NCBI GenBank assembly: GCA_947495295.1
Contig: CANLYJ010000001.1
Span: forward strand, 186,001-250,000
Direction of reading: 5' to 3'
Source: an uncultured Paracoccaceae bacterium
GTDB taxonomy: Bacteria; Pseudomonadota; Alphaproteobacteria; Rhodobacterales; Rhodobacteraceae
Length of the DNA: 64,000 nucleotides
Of the stretch, positions 18,332-26,453 are shown in pieces. Positions within the stretch are counted from its first letter, which is position 1, and every line of letters begins with the position of its first letter. Made by a program: the position numbers and the translations under genes. Below the pieces are notes generated by a model. It did no database searches, was not told where the DNA came from, and saw only the letters and a list, made by a program, of their open reading frames with translations.

Positions 18332-19386
18332 GCCAACGCCCTTTCATAAGATGTGGGTCCTTCATTTGTTGCGGGCCATGTCCGCCCCATCAGGGCGAAC
18401 AGGATCATGCAACCATATAGGTTGGCATGGAACAGCGGAGTTTCACCAAGCGTCAGTGCCAGAAATGAAATTGCCCCGATGATCACCACCGATACAGGCC
18501 GGATCAGTCGCCCGGCGATCAGCAGCGCGCCGCAGATAATCTCTACCCCTGTCATGATCAGGGCGATCAGCGGATAGGACAGGCCGAATGTTGGCATGTC
18601 GCCATGCTGCAGGATCGCAATCAGCAACGTGGGCTGTGTCAGCTTGAACATCGCCGCAAGATAGACAAAGCCCGCGCCGACAAGGATCTGCGCCAAGCGC
18701 CAGATTTTCTGCGGGTCGAGGCCAGTGATCCACCGGTTCAGGCCAAGTACATGATCAAGTGAAAGCGTTCCGCCACCGACCAGAACGATAATCAGCCCGG
18801 GCGCTATGAAATGCGGGGCGTAGGCCAGAAATGGCGCACCAAAGATCACCAATCCCAATCCTGAAAGCCCGATCAGACAGAGCCCGACGAGCCGTGTCAT
18901 CAGCCCGACGAGTAGCAAAAATGCCATGGCCAATTGACATACGGCAAGCCAATCCCAGCCGGGGATCAGCGAAATCTGCATGTCGGGAACAAGCAGCGTT
19001 GGCTCCACCCACGGTGCAGTACCATGCCGGGGGAGTCCACCAGTACCCGCCAGCCCCAGCATTGCAGCCAAAGCGACACGCATCACGAGGGGTCCGCTTT
19101 GGATTGCAGTATTTTTCAATGCAGGCGCGATCCGCTTTTCAACCGGGCGGATGATTTCTTCTATGTGGAGGGCGGCAACGGTACCCGCACAACCAATGGC
19201 GGCCGCCACACCCAGTGCGACAGAACTGGTAAAAAGGGCGGGCATCGGGGCGCTGGCCAATGCGACGATTTCGTCAGGGGTTAACAGCCATGCCTCATGT
19301 GCGTTGGCGGCATGCGGGGCCAGACTGGCGGCCATGGTGAAAGGGGCGGCCAGAAGGCCGGTCGTATAGGCAGATCGAAATAACAT
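18328..19386 (-). CDS. DoxX-like integral membrane protein with exported N-terminal segment
   Basis: A 352-residue polytopic membrane protein. After a signal-like start and HEAWLLTPDEIVAL there are about eight hydrophobic helices. The C-terminal half contains the four-helix DoxX-like arrangement (LVGAGFVYLAAMFKLTQPTLL, LIALIMTGVEIICGALLIAGRL, VSVVIIGAISFLALTLGETP). DoxX-type proteins take part in respiratory or redox chemistry in membranes, but the substrate cannot be read. It is followed in the same operon by the exported 151-residue protein. Confidence 0.75.
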   Translation of the reverse strand: MLFRSAYTTGLLAAPFTMAASLAPHAANAHEAWLLTPDEIVALASAPMPALFTSSVALGVAAAIGCAGTVAALHIEEIIRPVEKRIAPALKNTAIQSGPLVMRVALAAMLGLAGTGGLPRHGTAPWVEPTLLVPDMQISLIPGWDWLAVCQLAMAFLLLVGLMTRLVGLCLIGLSGLGLVIFGAPFLAYAPHFIAPGLIIVLVGGGTLSLDHVLGLNRWITGLDPQKIWRLAQILVGAGFVYLAAMFKLTQPTLLIAILQHGDMPTFGLSYPLIALIMTGVEIICGALLIAGRLIRPVSVVIIGAISFLALTLGETPLFHANLYGCMILFALMGRTWPATNEGPTSYERALA

Positions 19387-19898
19387 AATATGTCTCCAGA
19401 AGCTGGAAAAATGAATTGCGTCGAAATGTGTTTTTGGCGGACATCAGAGAAAGAAATTTCAGGGTCCGGTCGTGTGGTGCAACGCCCGGGCAATCAGGTC
19501 GAAATAGAGGTGATGCCAATGGACGCGGTTATGTGGTGTCGTCGTCTTGAATGGCGTTAAACTAGCGTATCGCGTCGAGAAATGTGAAGTCAGGATGTCC
19601 TTACTTCACTAAAGGACAGGGCGCGTCGGCTCTGATCGGGGATGAATCAGGGTTTGCACGACACGCCTGTCGGTACGTCCGAATCGTCCATGAATTTTTG
19701 TGCAGCAGACCGGGCTGATCAGCGGTATGCAGCGAAGGACAAGCCGCAATCAACGGGCATAGTTCGGAAATTGCCCCAATTTTGTGGCAAATCAGTAACC
19801 TGCCGCTATTTCGCGGCGGCCCGAAAGTGCCTATAGTCCGGCTACACGCGGGAATAGCTCGCCACAATCACACGACCGCTGCTTGGGAGGCCGCTGCC
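19387..19898. other. 512-bp intergenic region before ihfB
   Basis: No gene supported. It contains an inverted repeat GTGAAGT-N12-ACTTCAC (19584-19590 and 19603-19609), about 200 bp upstream of the DoxX-like operon, a possible operator. A possible -10 (TATAGT, 19832) precedes ihfB by 60 bases, and the short stem GCCGC...GCGGC overlaps the likely -35 zone. Confidence 0.45.
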
Positions 19899-20180
19899 AT
19901 GATCCGTTCGGAACTGATCCAGAAACTTGCCGATGAAAACCCACATCTTTACCAGCGCGACGTGGAAAAGATCGTTAACACAGTTTTTGAAGAGATCACC
20001 GGCGCGATGTCGCGCGGCGACCGGGTCGAGCTGCGCGGTTTTGGTGCATTTTCTGTTAAGAAGCGGGACCAGCGGATTGGCCGTAACCCGCGCACCGGTG
20101 AATCGGTTGAGGTTGAAGAGAAACATGTGCCGTTCTTCAAGACCGGAAAGCTGTTGCGGGACCGTCTGAACGGCAATTAA
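19899..20180 (+). CDS. ihfB: Integration host factor subunit beta
   Basis: A 93-residue DNA-bending protein that pairs with Ihf[22 protein letters not shown] is the family N-terminus. [25 protein letters not shown] carries the beta arm with the intercalating proline (RNPRTG), followed by [18 protein letters not shown] 19899 has GGGAGG about 8 bases upstream; upstream in-frame sequence is not conserved. IHF supports sigma-54 promoters, recombination and nucleoid architecture. It is the first gene of an apparent ihfB-lapA-trpF-(77 codons)-trpB run. Confidence 0.97.
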   Translation: MIRSELIQKLADENPHLYQRDVEKIVNTVFEEITGAMSRGDRVELRGFGAFSVKKRDQRIGRNPRTGESVEVEEKHVPFFKTGKLLRDRLNGN

Positions 20181-20189
20181 GAGGGTGCT

Positions 20190-20546
20190 ATGAAAACCAT
20201 TCGTTACGCCTTTTGGGCCATTGTTGGCCTTTGTCTGATCCTTGTTGGGCTTGCAAACCGGGACATGGTCACGGTGCGCGCGATGCCCCAGCAAATGGCG
20301 GATCTGCTTGGTCTGTCGCCTGACCTATCGCTGCCGCTTTTCGTGATCATCTTTCTTGGGGTTGGCGCAGGCCTGCTGATCGGGTTCCTGTGGGAATGGG
20401 TCCGCGAACATCGCATCCGCGCTGAAGCGCGCAACAAGTCGCGCGAGGTCGACGCGCTGCGCCGCGAGGTTGACCAGCTGCGCGGGGCGGCTGCGGGCGC
20501 AAAAAGCGATGATGACGTATTGGCATTGCTTGAAAAAGCCAGCTGA
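20190..20546 (+). CDS. LapA-family (DUF1049) inner-membrane protein
   Basis: A 118-residue protein with two membrane helices (about 5-22, [20 protein letters not shown]; about 48-70, [20 protein letters not shown]) followed by a charged coiled-coil tail ([29 protein letters not shown]). This is the layout of LapA/YciS-type lipopolysaccharide assembly proteins. It sits 9 bases after ihfB and overlaps the trpF start by one base, a common alphaproteobacterial arrangement. Confidence 0.85.
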   Translation: MKTIRYAFWAIVGLCLILVGLANRDMVTVRAMPQQMADLLGLSPDLSLPLFVIIFLGVGAGLLIGFLWEWVREHRIRAEARNKSREVDALRREVDQLRGAAAGAKSDDDVLALLEKAS

Positions 20547-21193
20547 TGGGCGCTGACATTCGGGTGAAGATTTGCGGGCTGCGTGATGCGGCCACGATCA
20601 AGGCGGCGGCGGATGCCGGGGCCGCCTATATTGGTTTTGTGTTCTTTCCAAAATCACCGCGCAATATTGGCATCGCGGATGCCGCGCGGCTGGCCGCCGA
20701 TGTGCCCGTTGGTGTGGCCAAAGTGGCATTGCTGGTCGATCCTGATGATGCGCTGCTGGATGACATCACTGGTGCCGTTCCATTGGATATGTTGCAACTT
20801 CACGGGCGAGAGACGCCTGAACGGGTGTCAGAGATCAAGATGCGCTATGGGTTGCCTGTCATGAAGGCCGTTGGCATTGCGGGCGCTGATGATCTGGCCC
20901 AGCTTGATGCATATGGAAAAGTGGCTGACCAATTGCTTGTGGATACCAAAGCGCCGAAAGACGGGGACCGCCCGGGCGGAAATGGGATGGCGTTTGACTG
21001 GTCGCTGATGGCTGGGCGTCGTTGGCCGGTGCCGTGGATGCTGGCTGGCGGTTTGACGGCGGCAAATGTGGGTGAGGCGATCGCGGTTACCGGCGCGCGC
21101 CAGCTAGATCTATCCTCGGCTGTGGAAAGCGCGCCGGGGGTCAAGGACCCCGCACTGATCGACCGTTTCATGACCGCAGTGCGCGCAGCTTAA
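20546..21193 (+). CDS. trpF: Phosphoribosylanthranilate isomerase
   Basis: TIM-barrel enzyme of tryptophan synthesis converting N-(5-phosphoribosyl)anthranilate to CdRP. 215 residues: [12 protein letters not shown] carries the catalytic Cys near residue 10, followed by [34 protein letters not shown] with the general-acid Asp, [12 protein letters not shown], and [15 protein letters not shown]. The start overlaps the lapA-like stop. It belongs with trpB 400 bp downstream; trpA lies about 20 kb away in the window. Confidence 0.97.
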   Translation: MGADIRVKICGLRDAATIKAAADAGAAYIGFVFFPKSPRNIGIADAARLAADVPVGVAKVALLVDPDDALLDDITGAVPLDMLQLHGRETPERVSEIKMRYGLPVMKAVGIAGADDLAQLDAYGKVADQLLVDTKAPKDGDRPGGNGMAFDWSLMAGRRWPVPWMLAGGLTAANVGEAIAVTGARQLDLSSAVESAPGVKDPALIDRFMTAVRAA

Positions 21194-21227
21194 CCAATCA
21201 TTTACCGTGTATTCCTAGGCTGCTCGC

Positions 21228-21461
21228 ATGACATTCAGCACGCATGTGATCACGCCCGAGATCTGGTTCCGGCATCTGTTTTCGGCGCAATCGGCCCGTG
21301 ATGGTGGGGTTGTGCGCCGGAAAACACGCGATATGGAACGAATGGTCGGCAGACCTGCGTTTATTGCGGAACTGCGCCGTCGTGGATATTCGGCTGTCGA
21401 AAACGCCGACCAGGTGATCATCTTTTGCAACGCGCAGCCTGTACACGTGATCGCCGGCTGA
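21228..21461 (+). CDS. Conserved small protein of unknown function
   Basis: A 77-residue basic protein: MTFSTHVITPEIWFRHLFSAQ, a charged middle (GGVVRRKTRDMERMVG), then FIAELRRRGYSAVENADQVIIFCNAQPVHVIAG. The position between trpF and trpB and good codon use support a real gene. The N-terminal helix followed by a compact alpha/beta end has no known function to me. Three stem-loops follow its stop codon. Confidence 0.65.
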   Translation: MTFSTHVITPEIWFRHLFSAQSARDGGVVRRKTRDMERMVGRPAFIAELRRRGYSAVENADQVIIFCNAQPVHVIAG

Positions 21462-21462
21462 C

Positions 21463-21532
21463 AATTCCTGTAACAGGAATTGAACCAAATCCTCTGTGAG
21501 GATTTGCAGGCAGACTTTCGGTGAAAGTCTGC
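21463..21532 (+). promoter_or_regulatory. Three consecutive perfect stem-loops before trpB
   Basis: In 70 bases there are three perfect hairpins. AATTCCTG-TAA-CAGGAATT spans 21463-21481, AAATCCT-N5-AGGATTT spans 21487-21505, and the 10-bp stem GCAGACTTTC-GGT-GAAAGTCTGC spans 21510-21532. None has a terminator T-run. They lie between the 77-codon gene and trpB, so they could shape transcript processing, stability or attenuation. Confidence 0.6.
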
Positions 21533-21601
21533 GACGCCCTGCCACTTTACCATTCCGGCACTTGGCGATAGTGCTGTCTGGCGCAATATAGCAGGTGTCT
21601 C

Positions 21602-22831
21602 ATGCCCAATGATCTTTTTAACAGCTTCATGACTGGTCCCGATGAAAAGGGCCGTTTTGGTGATTTTGGCGGCCGTTTTGTGTCTGAAACGCTGATGCCC
21701 CTGATCTTGGAGTTGGAGGAGCAATATGAAAACGCCAAGACGGATGAGACGTTCTGGGCCGAGATGCATGATCTGTGGACCCATTACGTGGGCCGCCCCA
21801 GCCCGCTTTACTATGCGGAACGTCTGACCCAGCATTTGGGTGGTGCAAAAATCTACCTCAAGCGTGACGAGCTGAACCATACCGGTGCGCATAAGATCAA
21901 CAACGTGCTGGGCCAGATCATTCTGGCGCGCCGTATGGGCAAATCCCGGATCATCGCCGAAACCGGTGCCGGGCAGCATGGTGTGGCCACCGCCACGGTC
22001 TGTGCCAAGTTCGGCCTGAAATGTGTCGTCTATATGGGCGCTCATGATGTTGAACGGCAGGCCCCTAACGTGTTTCGCATGCGGTTATTGGGGGCCGAGG
22101 TTGTGCCTGTCACCTCTGGCCGTGGCACTTTGAAGGACGCCATGAACGATGCCTTGCGCGACTGGGTAACCAATGTCCATGATACATTCTATTGCATTGG
22201 CACCGTTGCGGGCCCGCATCCCTACCCGGCCATGGTTCGCGATTTTCAGGCCATCATCGGCAAGGAAACCCGCGAACAGATGATGGCGGCCGAGGGTCGT
22301 TTGCCCGATACGCTGATCGCAGCCATTGGCGGCGGGTCGAACGCGATGGGGCTGTTTTATCCGTTCCTGGATGACAAAGAGGTCAATATCATCGGGGTCG
22401 AGGCCGGTGGTAAAGGCGTGAATGCCAAGATGGAGCATTGCGCCTCGTTAACGGGCGGTCGCCCGGGTGTCTTGCACGGCAATCGCACTTATCTGCTGCA
22501 AGATGACGTCGGTCAGATTCTTGAAGGTTTCTCGATTTCTGCCGGGCTGGACTATCCGGGTATCGGACCGGAACATGCCTGGTTGCACGAAATTGGCCGT
22601 GCGAAATATGTTGCCATCACAGATGTCGAGGCCTTGGAGGCGTTCCAGATATGCTGTGCACAGGAAGGCATCATTCCCGCCTTAGAGCCGTCACACGCCC
22701 TTGCCCATGTGATGAAAATCGCCCCTGATCTGCCCAGTGATCATTTGCTGGTGATGAATATGTGTGGCCGCGGCGACAAGGACATATTCACCGTGGCCAA
22801 ACATCTCGGCTTTGATATGCAGACGGAATAA
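21602..22831 (+). CDS. trpB: Tryptophan synthase beta subunit
   Basis: PLP enzyme condensing indole and serine to tryptophan, in complex with TrpA. 409 residues. The PLP lysine is in [20 protein letters not shown] (about residue 98), the catalytic Glu in [14 protein letters not shown], the phosphate-binding loop in [13 protein letters not shown], and the C-terminal [15 protein letters not shown] is typical. Complete and intact. Confidence 0.98.
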   Translation: MPNDLFNSFMTGPDEKGRFGDFGGRFVSETLMPLILELEEQYENAKTDETFWAEMHDLWTHYVGRPSPLYYAERLTQHLGGAKIYLKRDELNHTGAHKINNVLGQIILARRMGKSRIIAETGAGQHGVATATVCAKFGLKCVVYMGAHDVERQAPNVFRMRLLGAEVVPVTSGRGTLKDAMNDALRDWVTNVHDTFYCIGTVAGPHPYPAMVRDFQAIIGKETREQMMAAEGRLPDTLIAAIGGGSNAMGLFYPFLDDKEVNIIGVEAGGKGVNAKMEHCASLTGGRPGVLHGNRTYLLQDDVGQILEGFSISAGLDYPGIGPEHAWLHEIGRAKYVAITDVEALEAFQICCAQEGIIPALEPSHALAHVMKIAPDLPSDHLLVMNMCGRGDKDIFTVAKHLGFDMQTE

Positions 22832-22979
22832 TCGCTTAAACTTTGGTTTAGGCCAATCATTATTGGGTTTACGCGGTCTCGATTAAACGCAGGATCAATG
22901 GTGGTTCATGCGTTGTTTTGGAATCCTTTTCGTGGATGGTCAGCATGATGCTGGTCAAAATTGCGAAAAGGAACCCATC

Positions 22980-23510
22980 ATGAAAAACCTACTTCTGTCC
23001 TCTACCGCTGTCCTGGCCATTGCCGCAGGTGCGGGTCACGCCCAATCGATCGCCGATCAGGTGATCAGCCAATTGCAGGCACAAGGCTATCAGCGCATCG
23101 AAGTCAAGAATGGCCCAAGTCAGGTCAAGGTTGAAGCCATCCGCAATGGTCGCAAACTTGAAGTGATCTATGATGCGGCCACTGGTGAAGTTCTGAAAGA
23201 GGAGGTCGAGCCCGTTGATGAAGATGATGACATCACGCCGGGTATCGAAATTGACAACGACGACGAAGACTTCCTCGACGATGAAGATGACGAAGATGAC
23301 GAAGATGACGAAGATGACGAAGATGATGATGATGACGAAGACGATGACGAAGATGACGACGAGGATGATGACGACGACGAAGATGACGACGAAGATGATG
23401 ATGATGACGAAGACGATGACGAAGATGACGACGAGGATGATGACGACGACGAAGATGACGATGATGAGAATGACGATGATGAGGATGATGAAGACGACGA
23501 CGAGGACTGA
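22980..23510 (+). CDS. Secreted PepSY-like protein with long poly-Asp/Glu tail (paralogue 1)
   Basis: 176 residues. A Sec signal peptide (MKNLLLSSTAVLAIAAGAGHA) is followed by a PepSY-like unit of about 60 residues (IADQVISQLQAQGYQRIEV, NGRKLEVIYDAATGEVLKE). The tail of about 100 residues is almost entirely Asp and Glu, which should bind divalent cations in the periplasm or outside the cell. Related units occur in the genes at 24268 and 25847. ATG 22980 is preceded by AAAAGGA. The tail DNA includes a 72-bp tandem duplication. Confidence 0.8.
   Translation: MKNLLLSSTAVLAIAAGAGHAQSIADQVISQLQAQGYQRIEVKNGPSQVKVEAIRNGRKLEVIYDAATGEVLKEEVEPVDEDDDITPGIEIDNDDEDFLDDEDDEDDEDDEDDEDDDDDEDDDEDDDEDDDDDEDDDEDDDDDEDDDEDDDEDDDDDEDDDDENDDDEDDEDDDED
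23319..23462 (+). repeat. 72-bp tandem duplication in the acidic tail
   Basis: Bases 23319-23390 recur almost identically at 23391-23462, encoding a 24-residue Asp/Glu period. Just upstream, the 9-base unit GATGACGAA is repeated several times (about 23282-23318). Near-identity, including synonymous positions, points to recent expansion and probable length variation between strains. Confidence 0.8.
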
Positions 23511-23607
23511 GTTTTCACTCCGCTAAAATCGATCAATTACTTACTGTATCGTCCTCGCGCCGTGTCGCGGGGGCGGGCGGATCAGAATACCCGGAAGTTG
23601 CTTGTGA

Positions 23608-24228
23608 ATGAAACTTGAGACGACCAAATATGAAAAACTGTTCGCAACCCCAGTCCTGCGATTTCATGTCCCGGACTATCAGGACTTGAATGTCGCCTTG
23701 CTGCAGGAGGGAGAAATCATGCGGGCGGAATCAAAAGGCGTGTCTAAATCGAACCGAGGTGGATGGCACTCTGCTGGGAACCTATTCAAACGAAAGGCAC
23801 CATGCGTCCAAACGCTCAAAGAGCTTGCTACAGAATGTATCGCGACCGCGACCTGCAAAATTGGGGCGAAAGTCGATTTTGACGCGCTGTCGCTGAAGCT
23901 GTCTGGGTGGATGAATATGAACCCGTCGGGCGGCTATAACGCGCCGCATACCCATCCGGGTGCCCAATGGTCAGGCGTCTACTATGTCTCGCAACCCGCA
24001 GTCGAAACCGGGAATTCGGGGATGATCGAGTTTCTTGATCCGCGCTCGGACCTGCCGAATTGGCGCATATTGGACGCACCTGCCTTCAGGTTGAAAAAGA
24101 AGATACGACCAAAACCGGGTGACATGATCCTTTTCCCATCATATCTGGTACATTGGGTTTATCCTAATGACTCAGATCAAGAACGTGTGTCCATCGCGTT
24201 CAATGCAACCCTTAAAGTCCGGCGCTGA
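23608..24228 (+). CDS. Putative 2OG-Fe(II) oxygenase (TIGR02466-like)
   Basis: A 206-residue double-stranded beta-helix oxygenase resembling the TIGR02466 family. Marks: LFATPVLRFHVPD at the N-terminus, GWMNMNPSGGYNAPHTHPGAQWSGVYYV with iron-ligand histidines, then KPGDMILFPSYLVHWVYPN and DQERVSIAFNATL holding the distal His and 2OG-binding Arg. Members hydroxylate unknown targets. Here the gene lies between two secreted proteins with poly-Asp tails, so Asp hydroxylation of these tails is a tempting but untested idea, and the enzyme lacks an export signal. Confidence 0.8.
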   Translation: MKLETTKYEKLFATPVLRFHVPDYQDLNVALLQEGEIMRAESKGVSKSNRGGWHSAGNLFKRKAPCVQTLKELATECIATATCKIGAKVDFDALSLKLSGWMNMNPSGGYNAPHTHPGAQWSGVYYVSQPAVETGNSGMIEFLDPRSDLPNWRILDAPAFRLKKKIRPKPGDMILFPSYLVHWVYPNDSDQERVSIAFNATLKVRR

Positions 24229-24267
24229 CAAATGACAAAGAACACGCCGCGCCAGAAAGGAGCTGCA

Positions 24268-24765
24268 ATGCGAAGAAGATTGGCATTGTGCGTTGGCCTG
24301 ACAATCGCACCATTCGCCGTGGCTGCCCAATCTGTGGAAGAACAGGTTATCACCCAGCTTCGCGCGCAAGGATATTCCGAGATTGTCGTCTCGCGCACCT
24401 GGTTGGGGCGCCTGCGCTTTGTGTCGGAGCAGGGCGATTTCATCCGTGAATTGGTGATCAACCCGCAGACGGGTGAGGTTCTGCGCGATTATCTGCGCAG
24501 TGAAGTTGATGACAATGACCGGCGTGTCATCGTGCCCGGCGGAGGGTCGTCCGATAATGGCGGTTCTGGCGGATCCGGTGGGCAGAGCAGCGGCGGCGGT
24601 GGAGGCGGCGGCGGTAACGATGATGAAGATGATGATGAAGATGATGACGACGATGATGATGATGACGACGACGATGATGACGACGATGAAGACGATGACG
24701 ACGACGATGACGACGATGATGATGATGACGACGACGATGAAGACGATGACGACGATGATGACTAA
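24268..24765 (+). CDS. Secreted PepSY-like protein with Gly-rich linker and poly-Asp tail (paralogue 2)
   Basis: 165 residues. A signal peptide (RRRLALCVGLTIAPFAVAA) leads into a PepSY-like unit (SVEEQVITQLRAQGYSEIVV, FIRELVINPQTGEVLRDYL) clearly related to the gene at 22980. Then come a Gly/Ser linker (about residues 98-117) and a tail of about 45 residues, nearly all Asp. ATG 24268 was chosen for AAAGGAG 6 bases upstream; an earlier in-frame ATG at 24232 lacks one. It precedes a membrane-bound LuxR gene by about 30 bases. Confidence 0.8.
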   Translation: MRRRLALCVGLTIAPFAVAAQSVEEQVITQLRAQGYSEIVVSRTWLGRLRFVSEQGDFIRELVINPQTGEVLRDYLRSEVDDNDRRVIVPGGGSSDNGGSGGSGGQSSGGGGGGGGNDDEDDDEDDDDDDDDDDDDDDDDEDDDDDDDDDDDDDDDDEDDDDDDD

Positions 24766-24797
24766 TCATCCGCTTGCGATCTGAGAGGACGCTATTC

Positions 24798-25289
24798 GTG
24801 ACAGGACATTGGTCTATCCTGGCTATCGTGAGTGTTCAGGTGCTTTGCGCCGTGGTGTTTGTGTGGCAAATCCTGGCCTCGGTCCTGGGCTTTGCGCCGT
24901 TTAGCTGGCAAATCTCGGAATTGATCGAAATGGGCGCGGCGCTTGGCCTGCTTTTGGGAATGGGATTGGGCCTGATCGTGCTGCGCCGTACCATGGCCCG
25001 TAACGTCGTGGTCGAAGATCAGCTGCGCGCCGCATCTGGCGCATTCATGGATGTGATGGAAGAACGGTTCACAACCTGGGCCTTGACCCCGGCCGAACGG
25101 GATGTGGCCCTGTTCGCCATCAAGGGGATGTCCACGACCGAAATCGCGGCCCTGCGCGAGGTCAGTGAAGGCACCATCAAAGCGCAGACTAATGCGATTT
25201 ATCGCAAGGCGGGGGTGGCAGGGCGGATGCAGCTTCTAAGCCTGTTTATCGACGATCTGATGGAGCCTGCATCAGCGACCAACGGATAA
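24798..25289 (+). CDS. Membrane-anchored LuxR-type regulator (copy A)
   Basis: About 163 residues: two N-terminal membrane helices (ILAIVSVQVLCAVVFVWQIL and ELIEMGAALGLLLGMGLGLIVL), a short linker (VEDQLRAASGAFMDVMEE), then a GerE/LuxR DNA-binding domain (LTPAERDVALFAIKGMSTTEI, SEGTIKAQTNAIYRKAGV). No periplasmic sensor domain is large enough to see, so the signal may come through the membrane or a partner such as the adjacent PepSY-like protein. The start is either GTG 24798, with AGAGGA upstream, or TTG 24774. It is paralogous to the next gene. Confidence 0.82.
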   Translation: MTGHWSILAIVSVQVLCAVVFVWQILASVLGFAPFSWQISELIEMGAALGLLLGMGLGLIVLRRTMARNVVVEDQLRAASGAFMDVMEERFTTWALTPAERDVALFAIKGMSTTEIAALREVSEGTIKAQTNAIYRKAGVAGRMQLLSLFIDDLMEPASATNG

Positions 25290-25291
25290 CC

Positions 25292-25846
25292 CTATGCCAC
25301 CGCGCTGCGGACGGATGTTTCTGCGGGGGACTGAGGTATTTCATGATCGCCCGCGACCATCATCGCATCGACAAAAACACCCATAAGTTCTGCGCGGTTG
25401 GCCACGCCAGCCTTGCGAAAAACCGCGTTCATCTGTCTTTTGATCGTGGCGGTGCTTTTATCACGCAAGGTGGCGATTTCTGCATTGGTGTAGCCGCGTA
25501 GCGCGAACATGACGACATCGCTTTCCGATGGGGATAACCCCCAATCGACAAAGAATTCCCGCATGACAGCGTGAAAGGCGCCTGATGCCGCGCGCAACTG
25601 TCGCTGCATGACCGTCATCCGCCGTTTGGCCTGACGCAGCAGCAAAACAGATGTGACCGATCCAATCGCAAGCCCCAGACTGGCGAGTATCTGCAGGATT
25701 TCACGCCAGGCAAAGGGCAGCGCCCAGTGGCGCAGGCCCAGAACCTTGGTCAGGAATTCGCTGATAAAGAAACCGGCACATGCCAGCTGAAACACGGTCA
25801 GACAACCTAACAGGATGATCGGGTAGCGACCCGGGCTGCGGCGCAC
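25292..25846 (-). CDS. Membrane-anchored LuxR-type regulator (copy B)
   Basis: 184 residues with the same build as copy A: two membrane helices (IILLGCLTVFQLACAGFFIS and ILQILASLGLAIGSVTSVLLL), linker QLRAASGAFHAVMREF, and a LuxR domain (LSPSESDVVMFALRGYTNAEI, TATIKRQMNAVFRKAGVANR). The shared RAASGAF linker shows common descent. It starts with GTG 25846, immediately after the stop of the upstream PepSY-like gene. It is convergent with copy A, with 2 bases between the stop codons. Confidence 0.82.
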   Translation of the reverse strand: MRRSPGRYPIILLGCLTVFQLACAGFFISEFLTKVLGLRHWALPFAWREILQILASLGLAIGSVTSVLLLRQAKRRMTVMQRQLRAASGAFHAVMREFFVDWGLSPSESDVVMFALRGYTNAEIATLRDKSTATIKRQMNAVFRKAGVANRAELMGVFVDAMMVAGDHEIPQSPAETSVRSAVA

Positions 25847-26359
25847 CTAGTCGAACCCCTTTGACAGGCTGACCCCGACATCCACATTTGATCCGCCGAT
25901 ATTGCGTTGCCGCGCGCTGACCGTCGCTCGCCCATATCCGCCGGTCACGCTGTTGACCCCGATGGACAGTGAACCACCAAACTCCACCGATGATCCTGTG
26001 TCATTGGTTTTGGGCTCACTTGCTGCGGCGAGGGCGGATTGTCGGGCGACGGCTTGCGGGTCGGCAGGCAGGTCAAGCAGGACGTCCGAAAGGATTTCCC
26101 CGGTGGACCGGCTGACGATCACCTCGCGCCGGTGTTGGCCATTGTTGGCCATGATCCGGGTGCGGCCCAACAGGGTGGTGCTGACATCCTCAATCTCGTA
26201 ATTGGTTGCGGTCAGTCCATTGACCACGTCGGTATAGTCGCGGTTTTGGGCCAACTGATAGCTATCACCCAATCCGCTAAGGTCGGCGTTCTGCGCCGCA
26301 GAAAGGGTTGGCGCACTGGCGGCTGTTATGATCAGGGAAAGAATGTGAAGCTTGGTCAT
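25847..26359 (-). CDS. Secreted PepSY-like protein without acidic tail (paralogue 3)
   Basis: 170 residues with a signal peptide (LHILSLIITAASAPTLSAA). The unit DYTDVVNGLTATNYEIEDV, HRREVIVSRSTGEILSDVL parallels the two poly-Asp proteins. The C-terminal part differs: a Gly/Ser/Val-rich beta segment (VEFGGSLSIGVNSVTGGYG, VDVGVSLSKGFD) that could be an outer-membrane or surface strand region. It is directly followed by LuxR copy B, mirroring the order of the opposite cassette. Confidence 0.75.
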   Translation of the reverse strand: MTKLHILSLIITAASAPTLSAAQNADLSGLGDSYQLAQNRDYTDVVNGLTATNYEIEDVSTTLLGRTRIMANNGQHRREVIVSRSTGEILSDVLLDLPADPQAVARQSALAAASEPKTNDTGSSVEFGGSLSIGVNSVTGGYGRATVSARQRNIGGSNVDVGVSLSKGFD

Positions 26360-26453
26360 ATTTGATGGTCCATTTTACGGCTGTTCTGGCTGACCCTTGC
26401 GTAGCGACGAATTGGGCGGCGTACGATGCCACTGCGGGTGTAATCGTGGTCTT

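Noticed and set aside
23282-23462. Regular repeats that could suggest a CRISPR array
   Set aside because: The repeats are in-frame Asp/Glu codons without unique spacers; no cas genes are present.
23168-23536. Poly-serine open frame antisense to the acidic-tail gene
   Set aside because: It is the reverse reading of GAT/GAC/GAA repeats (giving Ser codons) and lacks a start context.
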